From assembly GCA_964020085.1 (NCBI GenBank), contig OZ026605.1, forward strand, positions 1,630,401 through 1,694,400: a DNA stretch of 64,000 nt, given 5' to 3'. The notes beneath the pieces were generated by a model. The model searched no databases. It was not told the DNA's origin and saw only the letters and a program-made list of their open reading frames with translations. The DNA is from Micromussa lordhowensis (Eukaryota; Cnidaria; Anthozoa; Scleractinia; Lobophylliidae). Below are positions 12,401 through 22,121 of this stretch, one piece after another (positions within the stretch are counted from its first letter, which is position 1; the number at the start of each line of letters is the position of its first letter). The position numbers and the translations under genes were made by a program.

Positions 12401-15400
12401 TCTGCCTGTCTGTCTGTCCGTCTGTTTGTCCATCCGTTCATCTGCCTGTCTGTCTGTCCGTCTGTTTCTCCATCCGTCCATCTGCCTGTCTGTCTGTTTG
12501 TCTGTTTCTCCATCCTTCCATCTGCCTGTCTGTCTGTCCGCCTGTTTTCCATTCTTCCTTCCGCCTGTCTGTCTGTCCGTCTGTTTTCCATTCTTCCATC
12601 TGCCTGTCTGTCTGGCCGCCTGTTTGTCCATTCTTCCATCTGCCTGTCTGTCTGTCCGCCTGTTTGTCCATTCTTCCATCTGCCTGTCTGTCTGTCCGCC
12701 TGTTTGTCCATTCTTCCATCTGCCTGTCTGTCTGTCCGTCTGTTTGTCAATTCTTCCATCTGCCTGTCTGTCTGTCCGTCTGTTTGTCAATTCTTCCATC
12801 TGCCTGTCTGTCTGTCCGTCTGTTTGTCCATACGTCCATCTGCCTGTCTGTCTGTCCGTCTGTTTGTCCATCCGTCCATCTGCCTGTCTGTCTGTCCGTC
12901 TGTTTGTCCATCCGTCCATCTGCCTGTCTGTCTGTCCGTCTGTTTGTCCATCCGTCCATCTGCCTGTCTGTCTGTCCGTCTGTTTGTCCATCCGTCCATC
13001 TGCCTGTCTGTCTGTCCGTCTGTTTGTCCATCCGTCCATCTGCCTGTCTGTCTGTTTGTCTGTTTGTCCATCCGTCCATCTGCCTGTCTGTCTGTCCGCC
13101 TGTTTGTCCATTCTTCCATCCGCCTGTCTGTCTGTCCGCCTGTTTGTCCATTCTTCCATCTGCCTGTCTGTCTGTCCGCCTGTTTTCCATTCTTCCATCT
13201 GCCTGTCTGTCTGTCCGTCTGTTTGTCCATTCTTCCATCTGCCTGTCTGTCTGTCCGTCTGTTTGTCCATTCTTCCATCTGCCTGTCTGTCTGTCTGTCT
13301 GTTTGTCCATTCTTCCATCTGCCTGTCTGTCTGTCCATCTGTTTGTCCATTCTTCCATCTGCCTGTCTGTCTGTCCGCCTGTTTTCCATTCTTCCATCTG
13401 CCTGTCTGTCTGTCCGTCTGTTTGTCCATTCTTCCATCTGCCTGTCTGTCTGTCCGTCTGTTTGTCCATTCTTCCATCTGCCTGTCTGTCTGTCCGCCTG
13501 TTTTCCATTCTTCCATCTGCCTGTCTGTCTGTCCGTCTGTTTGTCCATTCTTCCATCTGCCTGTCTGTCTGTGCGCCTGTTTGTCCATTCTTTCATCTGC
13601 CTGTCTGTCTGTCCGTCTGTTTGTCCATTCTTCCATCTGCCTGTCTGTCTGTGCGCCTGTTTGTCCATTCTTCCATCTGCCTGTCTGTCTGTCCGTCTGT
13701 TTGTCCATTCTTCCATCTGCCTGTCTGTCTGTCCGTCTGTTTGTCCATTCTTCCATTTGCCTGTCTGTCTGTCTGTCTGTTTATCCATCCTTCCATCTGC
13801 CTGTCTGTCTGTTTGTCTGTTTATCTATCCTTCCATCTGCCTGTCTGTCTGTCCGTCTGTTTCTCCATCCGTCCATCCACCCATCTGTCTGTTTGTCTGT
13901 CTGTTCATCTGTCTATTTGGCCATATGGCCATCCGTCCAATCATTTGTCTATCTGTCTGCCTATATTTTGGTGTTTTCATCCATCCATGCATCCAAGGAT
14001 CTTTCTCAGAAATTAATGTAAATATAATGTTGCATAAGTGTTCTTTGTGTTGTCGAAAGAATAATGTCATTGATGATTTAAAGCTAGTAGCTATTGATTG
14101 CTTACTGTATAGTTTATTGTAAGTAGATGAATGTTAAGAAAATAATTACTACATTGTAAATAATGGAGCTGAGAGAAATAACAAAGAAATTAAAAAACAG
14201 CTACATTTTGATCGTTTTTTCTCCAACAGAATTTGACGGCTGTCCTTTCACCGTGCAAGGTAAAATTCACTTTGGCCTGCTTTCACACTTTAAATGTACG
14301 CATTATACTCATGTGATAGATAGAGCACCATCCAGTTGCGTACCGCCTCAGTTAGCCAGTACCCAAAGCCTAAAAGACTAAGTAGTTTACATAATTGCAT
14401 GTAGTATTTCATTAAAAAAATAAATCGCCGTTTGTTAGGCGAAGAGAAGGGCTTTTCCGCATGTTCAAATTTTCATTCAAGAAATGATACTTGATAATTG
14501 AATAACCGTTCAAATAGCCACCTTCGCAGACATTCTTTGGTTCATCAAGCTCTCCTCCCCAACGAACTTTGAAAAAGGCTGCATGACGAGCTAAAAAAAT
14601 GTCTATAAGAGGCTACACGTAATTCAGTGTTTTCTATTTGTAGCCTGCAGCTGGACCAGCCACTGTGTTTCAAAAGGCTGGGAGGCCTCTCTCGGCGATG
14701 AGCGACCGCGTAAAGTGGAGTCCCGTGCGATATGTTTTAGGAAAGACCTCACGGGCATACCAACTTATCTGCCTGTCAAGATCACAAAGTTGTAAGTTAC
14801 TGCAAGCTTAAAAAGACAAGGGCCATCTTTAACCTTAGAAAGCTCAGCGGTCAAATATGAACCTCTCTCAATTATAAGCTGTTATAACTACTTGCGCGCG
14901 ACGATGCAATACTCCCGAGACGACACAGTAGTATGGCAGGGATATTTTCTTTTATTTTTACGCGAGGAAATCCAATTAATAACACCGTCAAACTGGTTCA
15001 TAACCTGCAGCTGTTGGTAAGCCTAAAATAGAACACGGTATCAGCCTATCTGTAATCCTCCCCAAATTAATGAGAATCCTCCGTAATTTATCCACGAATC
15101 AAAGGCAACAGCCTATGACGTCATCAACATTTATGTATTCTAACGTGATTAAATGCAATTCTCCTGAAAAAAATATCAGACGAAATCATCTCTACAATAT
15201 TACTCCAAGCTCTGCAGCCGAAGCCACGTGACCTTGCCAATCAAAAAAGTGATCATGGTACATGTCAGAAATAGAAAGAGCATAGTGAAATTTGTAAGAC
15301 TGGCAAATTTGAGCCACTGACGTTTAATTGAGAGATTTAATTACAATTCTTAACTGTGAATATTTACCACACTTTTTATTGTAATTATTTCTTCGCGACA

Positions 15401-18400
15401 GGGTGATAAAAGAAGCAAAAATAACAGATATTGAGAGGTTTAGCTTTGCAAGATACAAAATTCTTGAGGAAATGTAAGTTGCAAATAAAAATTTAGCAAG
15501 AACACTTTTTTGAACGCAAGTATTTCTCTGAAGGAGATAATATCCTCCATTTGAAAGGGATGTTGCTTAAAATCCTGACCCTTCAATGTTCAAAGACTGC
15601 ACAACTTCTTAACTATCCTCACAATTTCAAATGTTGTCCTTCAGAGTGGTAAAGAAAATCACGTCCTTTGCCTTGATGTGCCTCGAAATTCTCAGAACCA
15701 AAACTGAACTTAGAGAATGACGGGCAATCAGTATGGACAATTAATGTTTTAAGATTTGAACGTTCAAAGGAAGCAAAGAGTAATCTATTTCTTGCTTTCT
15801 TTCAGCACCCTCACGGGTAATCTTATTAGAAATATACAACCTGGTTCTTTCATTCATCTAAAGCAGCTTAAAATTTTGTAAGTATAAGTGCAAGGATACT
15901 ATTAAAAAATTCATGTGCTGCTAAATTTTGTCAGTTTTCAGTAAAAGATATTTGTTGGCATTCCTTTTGTCCATTTCAGGATATTTGAGCAAGCTGCTTT
16001 CAGTAGCCTCTCAGCTCAGGGATCGAGCTTAGATTTGAAGTTCAGCTCAGAGCTTATCCGTGCCACTGAAGAAGTCTATTAACTTTAGTTCTTTGCTGCT
16101 TTTATTTTCCTTCAAGGAGACTTCAACGAAACAGGCTAAGAGTGCTACGGTCTGGAACATTTCAAGGACTAATTTCACTTTCTGAATTGTAGGTATACTA
16201 GGACATCGTATAGGCTGGTTTTCACTAGCGACGGAGTCGTAGTCGGAATCGTAATCAGAAGCGTAGAGCAATACGATCTAATGAAAATCAAACCGACGCA
16301 GTCGGAAGAAAAACATGCTTTCGAATCCGATTCTTGATTTTCACTAGGTCGTAATCGTTCTTAAGGCTCCGTTGCTAGTATAAACCAGCCTTTGACAATG
16401 TCTAGTTCCTTTTTATGAGCATTTTATACTAGATCTAATATGGTGATCGTTCGATCATCTTTCGAAGATGGTCGAACGTTTTCTGATCACAGTCGGTTTA
16501 TTTTCCAAAGTTCTTATCCATATACTCTTTGTGACAACCTTAATCAGTTCTTCTGTACTTCACAGAAACGATATTCCATCAGAGGAATCAAGGAAATCGG
16601 GCTCCTCTTCAACTACTTTAATTATTCTACCAAAACTAATTAGATGCTCTTGCTTCAATCAACAGGAATCTTATCGGTAATCCAATTGAAGTAATCGAAG
16701 AAGAAGCATTCAGCGGACTGAAACAGTTAACCAAGCTGTGAGTAACATACCACGCGTAGTATGTGCGTGATCTTGTGTAAGACTTAGGACCATGCCATGA
16801 ACCGGTACCTTCTAACCCGGTTTGAGTCACCGCGAAGGGTAACCCTTTTGCAGTCAAATATTTCTAAGCAGTTACATGAAAAAATTGCTCAAGCCCTACT
16901 AGACCTGTAGGTTTTTTGTTTGGCTCAAAATCAACCCAGGCTCGTGTTAAGAGGCCTTTAATAGCGGTGTTACTGAGCTTCATTCAGTGTCTCTATCGAT
17001 TGGTCGTCATTAGCGCAAGGACATCTAAAACCCAGAATAAACCAATCAGAGACAACGCCCAGATGTCTGCAGGACCTGACGTCAGAATGGTGGAATATTA
17101 GTTAGATTAAACACCGCGAAAACGGCAAACGCTGAACGTCGGCTAGCCGTTTGTCGTTTGCCGTTCCGTCCGCGATGTTCGTCTGTTTAAGCTTCCCGAT
17201 GACACGGCGGAACTGGGAACAAGGCTTAAGGCTTACAAAAATTGTCTACATTTGAAATTAACTAGTTAACTAAATGTTCGTTCAAAAATAAACTTTGTCA
17301 ACTTATTGTTAAAAATATTAACTGAAATACAGTTCAGTAAAGGCAGGGCCCATATTTCTTAATTTTCCTAAGGCGAATGTTCTCGGTCGCCATTCACTGC
17401 GACTAGAAAAATGGACACGGAGAAGTTATGTATTTTCGGCTTGAATTTGAAACTCTTACCTTTACAAGCAGTTCATGTAGAAGTAGGATGATAAACGAAG
17501 CTTAGCTATAAAAGCAAGTGATCAAAATGTAGAAATAGTGGGTAAAAATGGGCTGCAAATACTCACGTTTTCGCGTTCCCTACAAACGGGAAAAATGTCC
17601 TCCTCGAGTAGAAACGGCGGCCGGCAAACGGCAAACGCGGGAAATGTCAGATCACGTGACCATCTCTGCCGTTCGCGGGAAAAAAATACGCGGTGCTTAA
17701 TCTCTCTATTCTCGCGCCAAAACGGGGAAGCGCGGGTTGAACACGTGAAAAGGGACATTAATTGACTGAGTCTGGATTAAGAAAATAACACAAAACAGTG
17801 GTGATAAACATTGTATTCCAACGCCTTTTACTGCTAGATTTGACGCTTCGTATGCTAGTCATCATACATTTTTGAAAGTGACAAATTGTGAAAACTATTG
17901 ATATTGAAGTTGTAAATATTAGAGATCTGTAATTTAACCTATCTGACGTTAACATTTAGAGAAGGCTTTAGCTCTTGGATAAACAGGGTCTCCTCAACCT
18001 CGTTCCCAGGTTCTCTCTCCTCTGCCTTCCGTCGCTGGACACGGGAAGCAGAAGAGAGAGCCTGGGAACAAGGTTGGAGTCGCCTTAATTCTGCAATGAC
18101 TCGGGCTTATTTACGACAGATTATTAACTCAGGGCTATTTCGACAGGAATTTGAGCAATATGGAGCTAAGAACTATCACTTCTGGGGCTTTTCGTGGAAT
18201 GGATTCGTTATCAGAACTGTGAGTTGTCATAACTACTAACTACAGTCCAACGTTAAAATCAACAACAGCATGAATGTTGACGATAACAACAAAAGGAACT
18301 TCCTTTTGTTGTTATCGTCAACATTCATACCTACAAATCTCGCGGTACTCTAAAGTCATTTACTTTGTTTGTCACTGTCAAAACGAAACTGAATCTGGAA

Positions 18401-20595
18401 CACCGCGCTCAATCCGAAATAGAAATGTAAAAACGTAGCCGTCGTCGTTCACGTTCTCCAGACAACGCAAAGTTTGCATGGTCATTCACCACGTTGTTGT
18501 TTTGCAGAGGACGGCAAAGAAATGTACCAAGAATTATAACGCACGTGCACAGCCATTGTTCTGCTCATAAAATCTTTTGTTTAGCGACGTTCTCACTGCC
18601 GTTGCCGTCGTGGTTTTTCTTAAAAGGGAATTTTAGCAAACCAAGACGGCGACGCCAACGAGAACGTCACCAAACAAAAGGTATAATGAGCAGAACAATG
18701 GTTCTTTACGTGCGTTTTGAATCTTGGTACATTTCATACCCGTCATCTGCAAAACAACAACGTGAAATGACCAAGTTCTAGGTATTCTAGAGAACGTGAA
18801 CCTCAATAGCTAATTTTTCGTATCTTCCTTTGGGATTGAACGTTTTTATTTCATATTTAGCCTGAGCAAGGTTTTAGACCGATTGGCGTACTGAACAGAT
18901 CTACACAGTTGCGACATTCCAAGGTGAAATATAAATCCATTTTTCACAAGGCGTCGCCCTCGGCGTCGTCGTCGTCATTGCTAAAGCTCCCTTAATTAAA
19001 CTCCCTCGTAACAGGACTTCGCACTGTCCCGACTGGGCTCCACTCAGGCGTCTTATGATTAATTATTATACTTGATTTTGTGAGTTATCATTTTTTTTTT
19101 CTTTTCCAGTTACCTGAGCAACAACAAACATTTGCAACAGTTGCCACTAGATATTTTCGACAACGTTCCGCTTACCTATCTGTAAGTAACATTGCTATTA
19201 AGACCGACAGTCCAGTTATAGTGTAGTTATTTTTCTTGCGCAAAGAAATGAATTTGAACTGGATCAACGCGCGTAAATAATACAACAGAAGAAATCCATC
19301 AAAAATTTAGTCTGTAGAAAAAAATTAGTTGATAAGGCACTGAGACGTGATATGTGAGTCCCTTCCATGATCCTAGCAGAGACTAGACTTCGCTGTAGAA
19401 GACTGTACTGAGAAGATGAGACTTTTCTCTTGCTTATAACTTAATGTAAGATCAGCTTTACTGTAACTGTTCTTTCTCCAGGGAGACCGACAAGTTTGAG
19501 TTTTGCTGCATTGCAAAGTTATCTGGTCCAAACTGCTCTGCTCCTAAGGACCTGTTTTCCTCCTGCAATGATCTCATGGCCAACCTCACATTATACGTAT
19601 GCATCTGGATTCTAGCAAGCATCGCATTGGTAGGAAACGCCTTCGTCTTGATGTGGCGACTAAAAACAAAAGGCGACAACAAGGTTCATTCACTGCTGTT
19701 GCTAAACCTGGCTATCGCGGACTTCTTGATGGGAATTTACCTCATCATCATAGCTGGCGTCGACGTCTTCTACCGCGGAAGGTACTTCATATACAACGAC
19801 AGCTGGAAACACAGCTCGCTGTGCCAGTTCAGCGGTTTCGTGTCCATCATCTCCAGTGAGGCATCAGTGTTCACTTTGACGATCATGACTGTTGATCGTT
19901 ACGTCACCATTGTTCATCCATTTAAACACATCGGTCTGAGCGTGCGCGGTACATACGTCGCGTTATTTGTAACATGGTTCGTTGCTTTCATCCTAGCAGG
20001 AGTACCTCTCACTGGAATTGATTACTTCAAAGAATTTTACGCCCGTTCTGGAGTCTGTCTACCTCTTCAATTAACGTCGGACAAACCGATTGGCTGGGAG
20101 TACTCTGTGTTTTTGTTTCCAGGGCTGAACTTTGCGTCTTTCATGCTGATTTTCGTTCTCTACCTAGTGATGTTTTTTAAGATTCAGAAAACTCGGCAAA
20201 TGAGTGGTGCGGGCAGTGCAGTAGCTTCTATTGGAAGTAGAATGGTGTTTATCGTTCTCACAGACTTCGCTTGCTGGATTCCTATCATAATCATTGGCAT
20301 CGCTTCGTTGCTGGGAATGGAGGCTAGTCCGACAGTGTACGCTTGGATTGCCGTCTTTGTTCTACCTTTGAACTCGGCGTTAAACCCGATTCTTTACACG
20401 ATATCTACCGCTAATTTTCGTAGGAAACTCCGCGGCAGTGTTCGGAAGCATAGTCGGAAAAGCCGAACAATGGGTGTTACCGAACAATCGTTAGTCGAGT
20501 CGAAGTCGACGACGACCTCGCATTCACGAAGCACGGGATCGACCAATGGTAAATCAAAACTGTTGAATGGCACCACGAGAGAATCCGACGTATAA
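6401..20595 (+). CDS. Relaxin-receptor/GRL101-like GPCR with FN2-CUB-FN2-LDLa-LRR ectodomain
   Basis: A 15-exon gene coding for 939 residues. CDS exons: 6401-6476, 8512-8691, 9159-9503, 9779-9973, 10495-10617, 11069-11206, 11392-11502, 14230-14259, 14644-14791, 15402-15473, 15806-15877, 16666-16737, 18147-18218, 19110-19181, 19482-20595. All introns are GT-AG and every junction keeps frame. Domain order is signal peptide, FN2, CUB, FN2, LDLa, an unknown 46-aa Cys exon, LDLa, Cys-rich LRR cap, five LRRs, a CC...C linker and a 7TM unit. The 7TM carries '[14 protein letters not shown]' in TM2, DRY (707-709), CW.P in TM6 and NPILY in TM7. This fits the LGR type C/relaxin-receptor branch, a plasma-membrane receptor family with an extracellular ligand-binding N terminus. 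Known relaxin receptors have one LDLa and no FN2 or CUB. The ligand is unknown. Extra phase-1 or LRR exons could have been missed. Confidence 0.9.
8512..8691 (+). CDS. Receptor exon 2: FN2-like module
   Basis: A 180-nt phase 1-1 exon, acceptor 'cactag', donor gtgagt. The peptide has the fibronectin type II pattern: [14 protein letters not shown], then a W-rich stretch with 'HPWC' and a final Cys. It is more divergent than the second FN2 at 9779. Confidence 0.75.
8844..9020 (+). repeat. Degenerate ~28-30 bp tandem repeat in receptor intron 2
   Basis: About six imperfect units built on 'ccagtgccaa' and 'agcgcgggaaaatatg' follow one another. The units vary in length and sequence, suggesting an old minisatellite. 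It lies between the FN2 and CUB exons. Confidence 0.6.
9159..9503 (+). CDS. Receptor exon 3: CUB domain
   Basis: One 345-nt phase 1-1 exon holds a whole CUB domain of about 112 residues. It starts at 'SCGGL', has 'SSSNFPYYY', 'CVWKI', 'VYDGP', 'LGTFCGG' and ends 'GFRAYYDS'. All four usual cysteines are present. CUB modules bind protein or carbohydrate partners outside the cell. Confidence 0.92.
9779..9973 (+). CDS. Receptor exon 4: second FN2 module
   Basis: A 195-nt phase 1-1 exon. It shows the canonical FN2 spacing: '[15 protein letters not shown]', then '[17 protein letters not shown]' and a closing 'GHC'. Acceptor 'tttttag', donor gtgaat. Confidence 0.88.
10045..10385 (+). mobile_element. 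Eroded SINE remnant with a G-rich insertion
   Basis: The order of short matches follows the SINE family: 'gtgatcttacggttagtgtgc' head, 'cacgttactctaatactgcc' body, 'catggattagaatcctgcc' tail. All are heavily mutated. The body is replaced by a G-rich run ('gcgggggtggggtggggtgg', 10177-10196) that could form G-quadruplexes. It sits in the receptor intron between FN2-2 and LDLa-1. Confidence 0.4.
10495..10617 (+). CDS. Receptor exon 5: LDLa module 1
   Basis: A 123-nt phase 1-1 exon with the six-cysteine LDL-receptor class A pattern. It ends '[17 protein letters not shown]', with the acidic calcium-binding residues intact. Confidence 0.92.
11069..11206 (+). CDS. Receptor exon 6: unknown Cys-containing segment
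   Basis: A 138-nt phase 1-1 exon with good splice sites ('ttttgcag' acceptor, gtataa donor). It codes for 46 residues with three cysteines ([15 protein letters not shown]). I do not recognise a domain. Because its length is a multiple of three, it could be alternatively skipped. Confidence 0.65.
11392..11502 (+). CDS. Receptor exon 7: first five cysteines of LDLa module 2
   Basis: A 111-nt exon ending '[13 protein letters not shown]' at donor gtaagt. The last acidic residue and the sixth Cys come from the 30-nt exon at 14230, so the domain is split by a 2.7 kb intron filled with a minisatellite. Confidence 0.9.
11640..13900 (+). repeat. Large 39/40-bp minisatellite in receptor intron 7
   Basis: About 55 head-to-tail copies of a pyrimidine-rich unit 'ctgcctgtctgtctgtccg' + 'tctgtttgtccattcttcca'. 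Most units are 40 bp; those with 'ctgttttcc' in place of 'ctgtttgtcc' are 39 bp. The array holds almost no stop codons in several frames of both strands. It therefore yields open frames of hundreds of codons (for example 11446-14016 on + and 11606-13756 on -), rich in CLSV or TDRQ repeats. These are not genes: the array lies inside an intron whose flanking exons splice into one LDLa domain. It decays into loose 'catccatc' sequence up to about 13995. Confidence 0.95.
14230..14259 (+). CDS. Receptor exon 8: 30-nt mini-exon completing LDLa 2
   Basis: The peptide '[10 protein letters not shown]' supplies the E and Cys missing from exon 7 (SD|EFDGC). Acceptor 'ccaacag', donor gtaaaa, phase 1-1. 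Confidence 0.85.
14644..14791 (+). CDS. Receptor exon 9: LRR N-terminal cap
   Basis: A 148-nt exon moving from phase 1 to phase 2. The cysteines ([11 protein letters not shown]) are followed by '[16 protein letters not shown]', the usual entry into an LRR array. Confidence 0.85.
15402..15473 (+). CDS. Receptor exon 10: LRR 1
   Basis: Exactly 72 nt, phase 2-2, one 24-residue LRR ([16 protein letters not shown]). The one-repeat-per-72-nt-exon pattern is typical of LGR genes. Confidence 0.85.
15806..15877 (+). CDS. Receptor exon 11: LRR 2
   Basis: 72 nt, phase 2-2, with '[20 protein letters not shown]'. Confidence 0.88.
15980..16082 (+). pseudogene. Possible decayed LRR exon
   Basis: A good acceptor ('ccatttcag') at the right phase opens into '[10 protein letters not shown]', which looks like the second half of an LRR. 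No donor occurs at the 72-nt position and the frame runs to a TAA near 16080. Skipping it joins 15877 to 16666 in frame, so it is probably a dead repeat. Confidence 0.35.
16213..16390. mobile_element. MITE with ~24-bp terminal inverted repeats
   Basis: The left end 'ggctggttttcactagcg' mirrors the right end 'ttgctagtataaaccagcc' with few mismatches. The interior is rich in 'agtcgtagtcgg'-like motifs. It is non-coding and lies in a receptor intron. Confidence 0.7.
16666..16737 (+). CDS. Receptor exon 12: LRR 3
   Basis: 72 nt, phase 2-2, with '[20 protein letters not shown]', a near-consensus LRR. Confidence 0.9.
17994..18077. mobile_element. Short hairpin MITE, family 'caacctcgttcccagg', copy 1
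   Basis: The end 'caacctcgttcccagg' is mirrored by 'cctgggaacaaggttg'. The whole 84 bp folds into one stem with a short loop. A relative lies at 62052-62127. Confidence 0.7.
18147..18218 (+). CDS. Receptor exon 13: LRR 4
   Basis: 72 nt, phase 2-2, with '[18 protein letters not shown]'. An upstream AG at 18119 was not used because it would break the 72-nt unit and the phase. Confidence 0.85.
18270..18328. repeat. Perfect 28-bp inverted repeat with 3-nt loop
   Basis: The arms 18270-18297 and 18301-18328 ('atgaatgttgacgataacaa'...) are exact reverse complements around 'act'. It probably represents the core of a hairpin MITE. Confidence 0.8.
18447..18801. mobile_element. ~355-bp foldback MITE
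   Basis: Ends 'gttcacgttctc' and 'gagaacgtgaac' are exact complements. Further pairs match inward: 'ccacgttgttgttttgcag' with 'ctgcaaaacaacaacgtg', and 'ccattgttctgctcat' with 'atgagcagaacaatgg'. Almost the whole element pairs with itself. Confidence 0.75.
19110..19181 (+). CDS. Receptor exon 14: LRR 5
   Basis: 72 nt, phase 2-2, with '[16 protein letters not shown]'. Confidence 0.9.
19482..20595 (+). CDS. Receptor exon 15: linker, 7TM domain and C-tail
   Basis: The whole 7TM unit sits in one exon. It opens with '[15 protein letters not shown]', the CC...C linker seen between LRRs and TM1 in relaxin receptors. TM1 has the GN motif (N621), TM2 D649, the ECL1 'VFYRGRY', TM3 ends '[12 protein letters not shown]', TM6 'DFACWIPI' and TM7 '[12 protein letters not shown]'. 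The ~58-residue cytoplasmic tail is basic and Ser/Thr-rich (possible kinase sites). It ends in -ESDV, a class I PDZ-ligand pattern (S at -2, V at 0). The stop is TAA at 20593-20595. Confidence 0.95.
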
Positions 20596-21219
20596 TTAAC
20601 GAGTTACGTGATTTAACGCATTAACGGCTTAGAAACGAAAGTAAGGTAGAAAAGACGGACAATGTCGGCTAGAGGAAAACTGGGGAAAGGCAATCGGTTA
20701 ATTATAACAGCTGCGGAAGATGAGAATTCAATATCGAATGAACTGGAATGAAGGCATTTTTTGTTACCGCGAGGACAACAAAAAATAATGCAATGTTGCG
20801 TCCATGCCTGCCTTGGCCCTGAATTATATCGACGATGACGAAATGCAATCGACGTAGATTATTTGCGTAGCAAATGTAGCTGGCGTTTCCAACGGTTTGG
20901 TATATGCATGAAATAACAGACTCTCACTGCGACAGAACTGCATGAAAGAATTACTGAGTAGTACTAGCCCAAGAGTGCACTTAGAAAAAAGGCTTAGCCA
21001 ATATTGACAAAGACACTAAACATCATTATTGAAACCTGGATCTTTGAATAATGCACTATTCAAGAGTTTTCACTGGCTTATCCATCATGGTATATGAGCC
21101 ATTATAATCCATCAAATATTTTCGCTCGCGAGCAATCCGGTATAAATATACCCCAGCTAAAACTGGGGAATATACCAGGGATATCCGCTTGTGTTGCGAA
21201 ATATATTTGAAGGATAATA

Positions 21220-21387
21220 GCCTCCATTTGGCGCAAAAATATGCTCAGATATTTATCCTTGGGCATTAACTGTTCCTAAAAGCTCGCAGTTTTCCTCGAG
21301 CTACGCTCTCGAAAAACTGTTCGCTTCTCAGAGCAGATAATGCTGACGGACAAATATCGGTGCACATTTTCACGCCAAGTGGAGGCC
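21220..21387. mobile_element. MITE with 'gcctccatttggcg' inverted ends
   Basis: The left end 'gcctccatttggcg' pairs with 'cgccaagtggaggc' at the right. Inner pairs such as 'ttatcc..ggca' continue to the central 'ctcgagctacgctctcgaa' turn. Confidence 0.65.
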
Positions 21388-21692
21388 ATTATTTATAGCG
21401 GAGCCCCACACCTTAGAAAATCTGGTAACCCATCGATCTAAAAAAATTTGGTTGACACGTGACTGACCGTCCGTTCGTCTGTACGCCAATACCTTGAAAA
21501 GAAAGAGTAGCACCATTATCATAGCCACATCTTTGATTTTGAACATTCATGTTATGGTTAATTGACAGCTGTCAAAACAAGCTATCCGCTGAGCAGTATC
21601 ACTTGACCAAATCGCGGTCTCAGGTTTAGAGCTCGTCGCGTGTTTTTTTTTTTAAGTTGATGGCCGAGCAGGGCCTGGCTCAGGTCAGGTTA

Positions 21693-21978
21693 TTACTCTG
21701 GGGGAGAAGGAGGGAGTTCGTGCAAAGGCAAAATGTCGGCACAAATTAACCCCTGGCGCTTTACTGACTTTTCTTCCGACATATTCAAAATAGAGAAACC
21801 ACACGCTGAACAACAGAACCTTCTCCCGACCGAGGGAGGACTGGAAACTGGAGATTTGACACCCTCAAGGTACGTTTCCAGGTAGTACTTGTCTCCATTT
21901 TTCCTTCCCTTTTTGCTTTCGAGCCACTCACGAAACTTCCATTCTGCGGCACATTTCTCTCCACACTTCCCCCCCAGC

Positions 21979-22018
<40 letters not shown>

Positions 22019-22121
22019 GTATTGCATGCACCCATAATTGATCATATCCAAGAAAAACAACTCCTCTCTTTTCTTTATGGTTAGTTCTTGCAATCAGGAG
22101 TTCCGCTTTTAGGCTTGACAA
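21693..22121 (-). CDS. Unrecognised ORF, 142 aa, doubtful
   Basis: An open frame rich in Lys, Trp and Cys (for example 'KWRWPREDWKLGGKCGEKC'). Two overlapping frames on the same strand are also open. I know no family. It may be part of a repeat element, since the region also carries simple-sequence runs. Confidence 0.15.

Noticed and set aside
11446..14016. Very long open frames on both strands (up to 856 codons)
   Set aside because: They are translations of the 39/40-bp minisatellite and sit inside an intron; the low stop density follows from the unit sequence.
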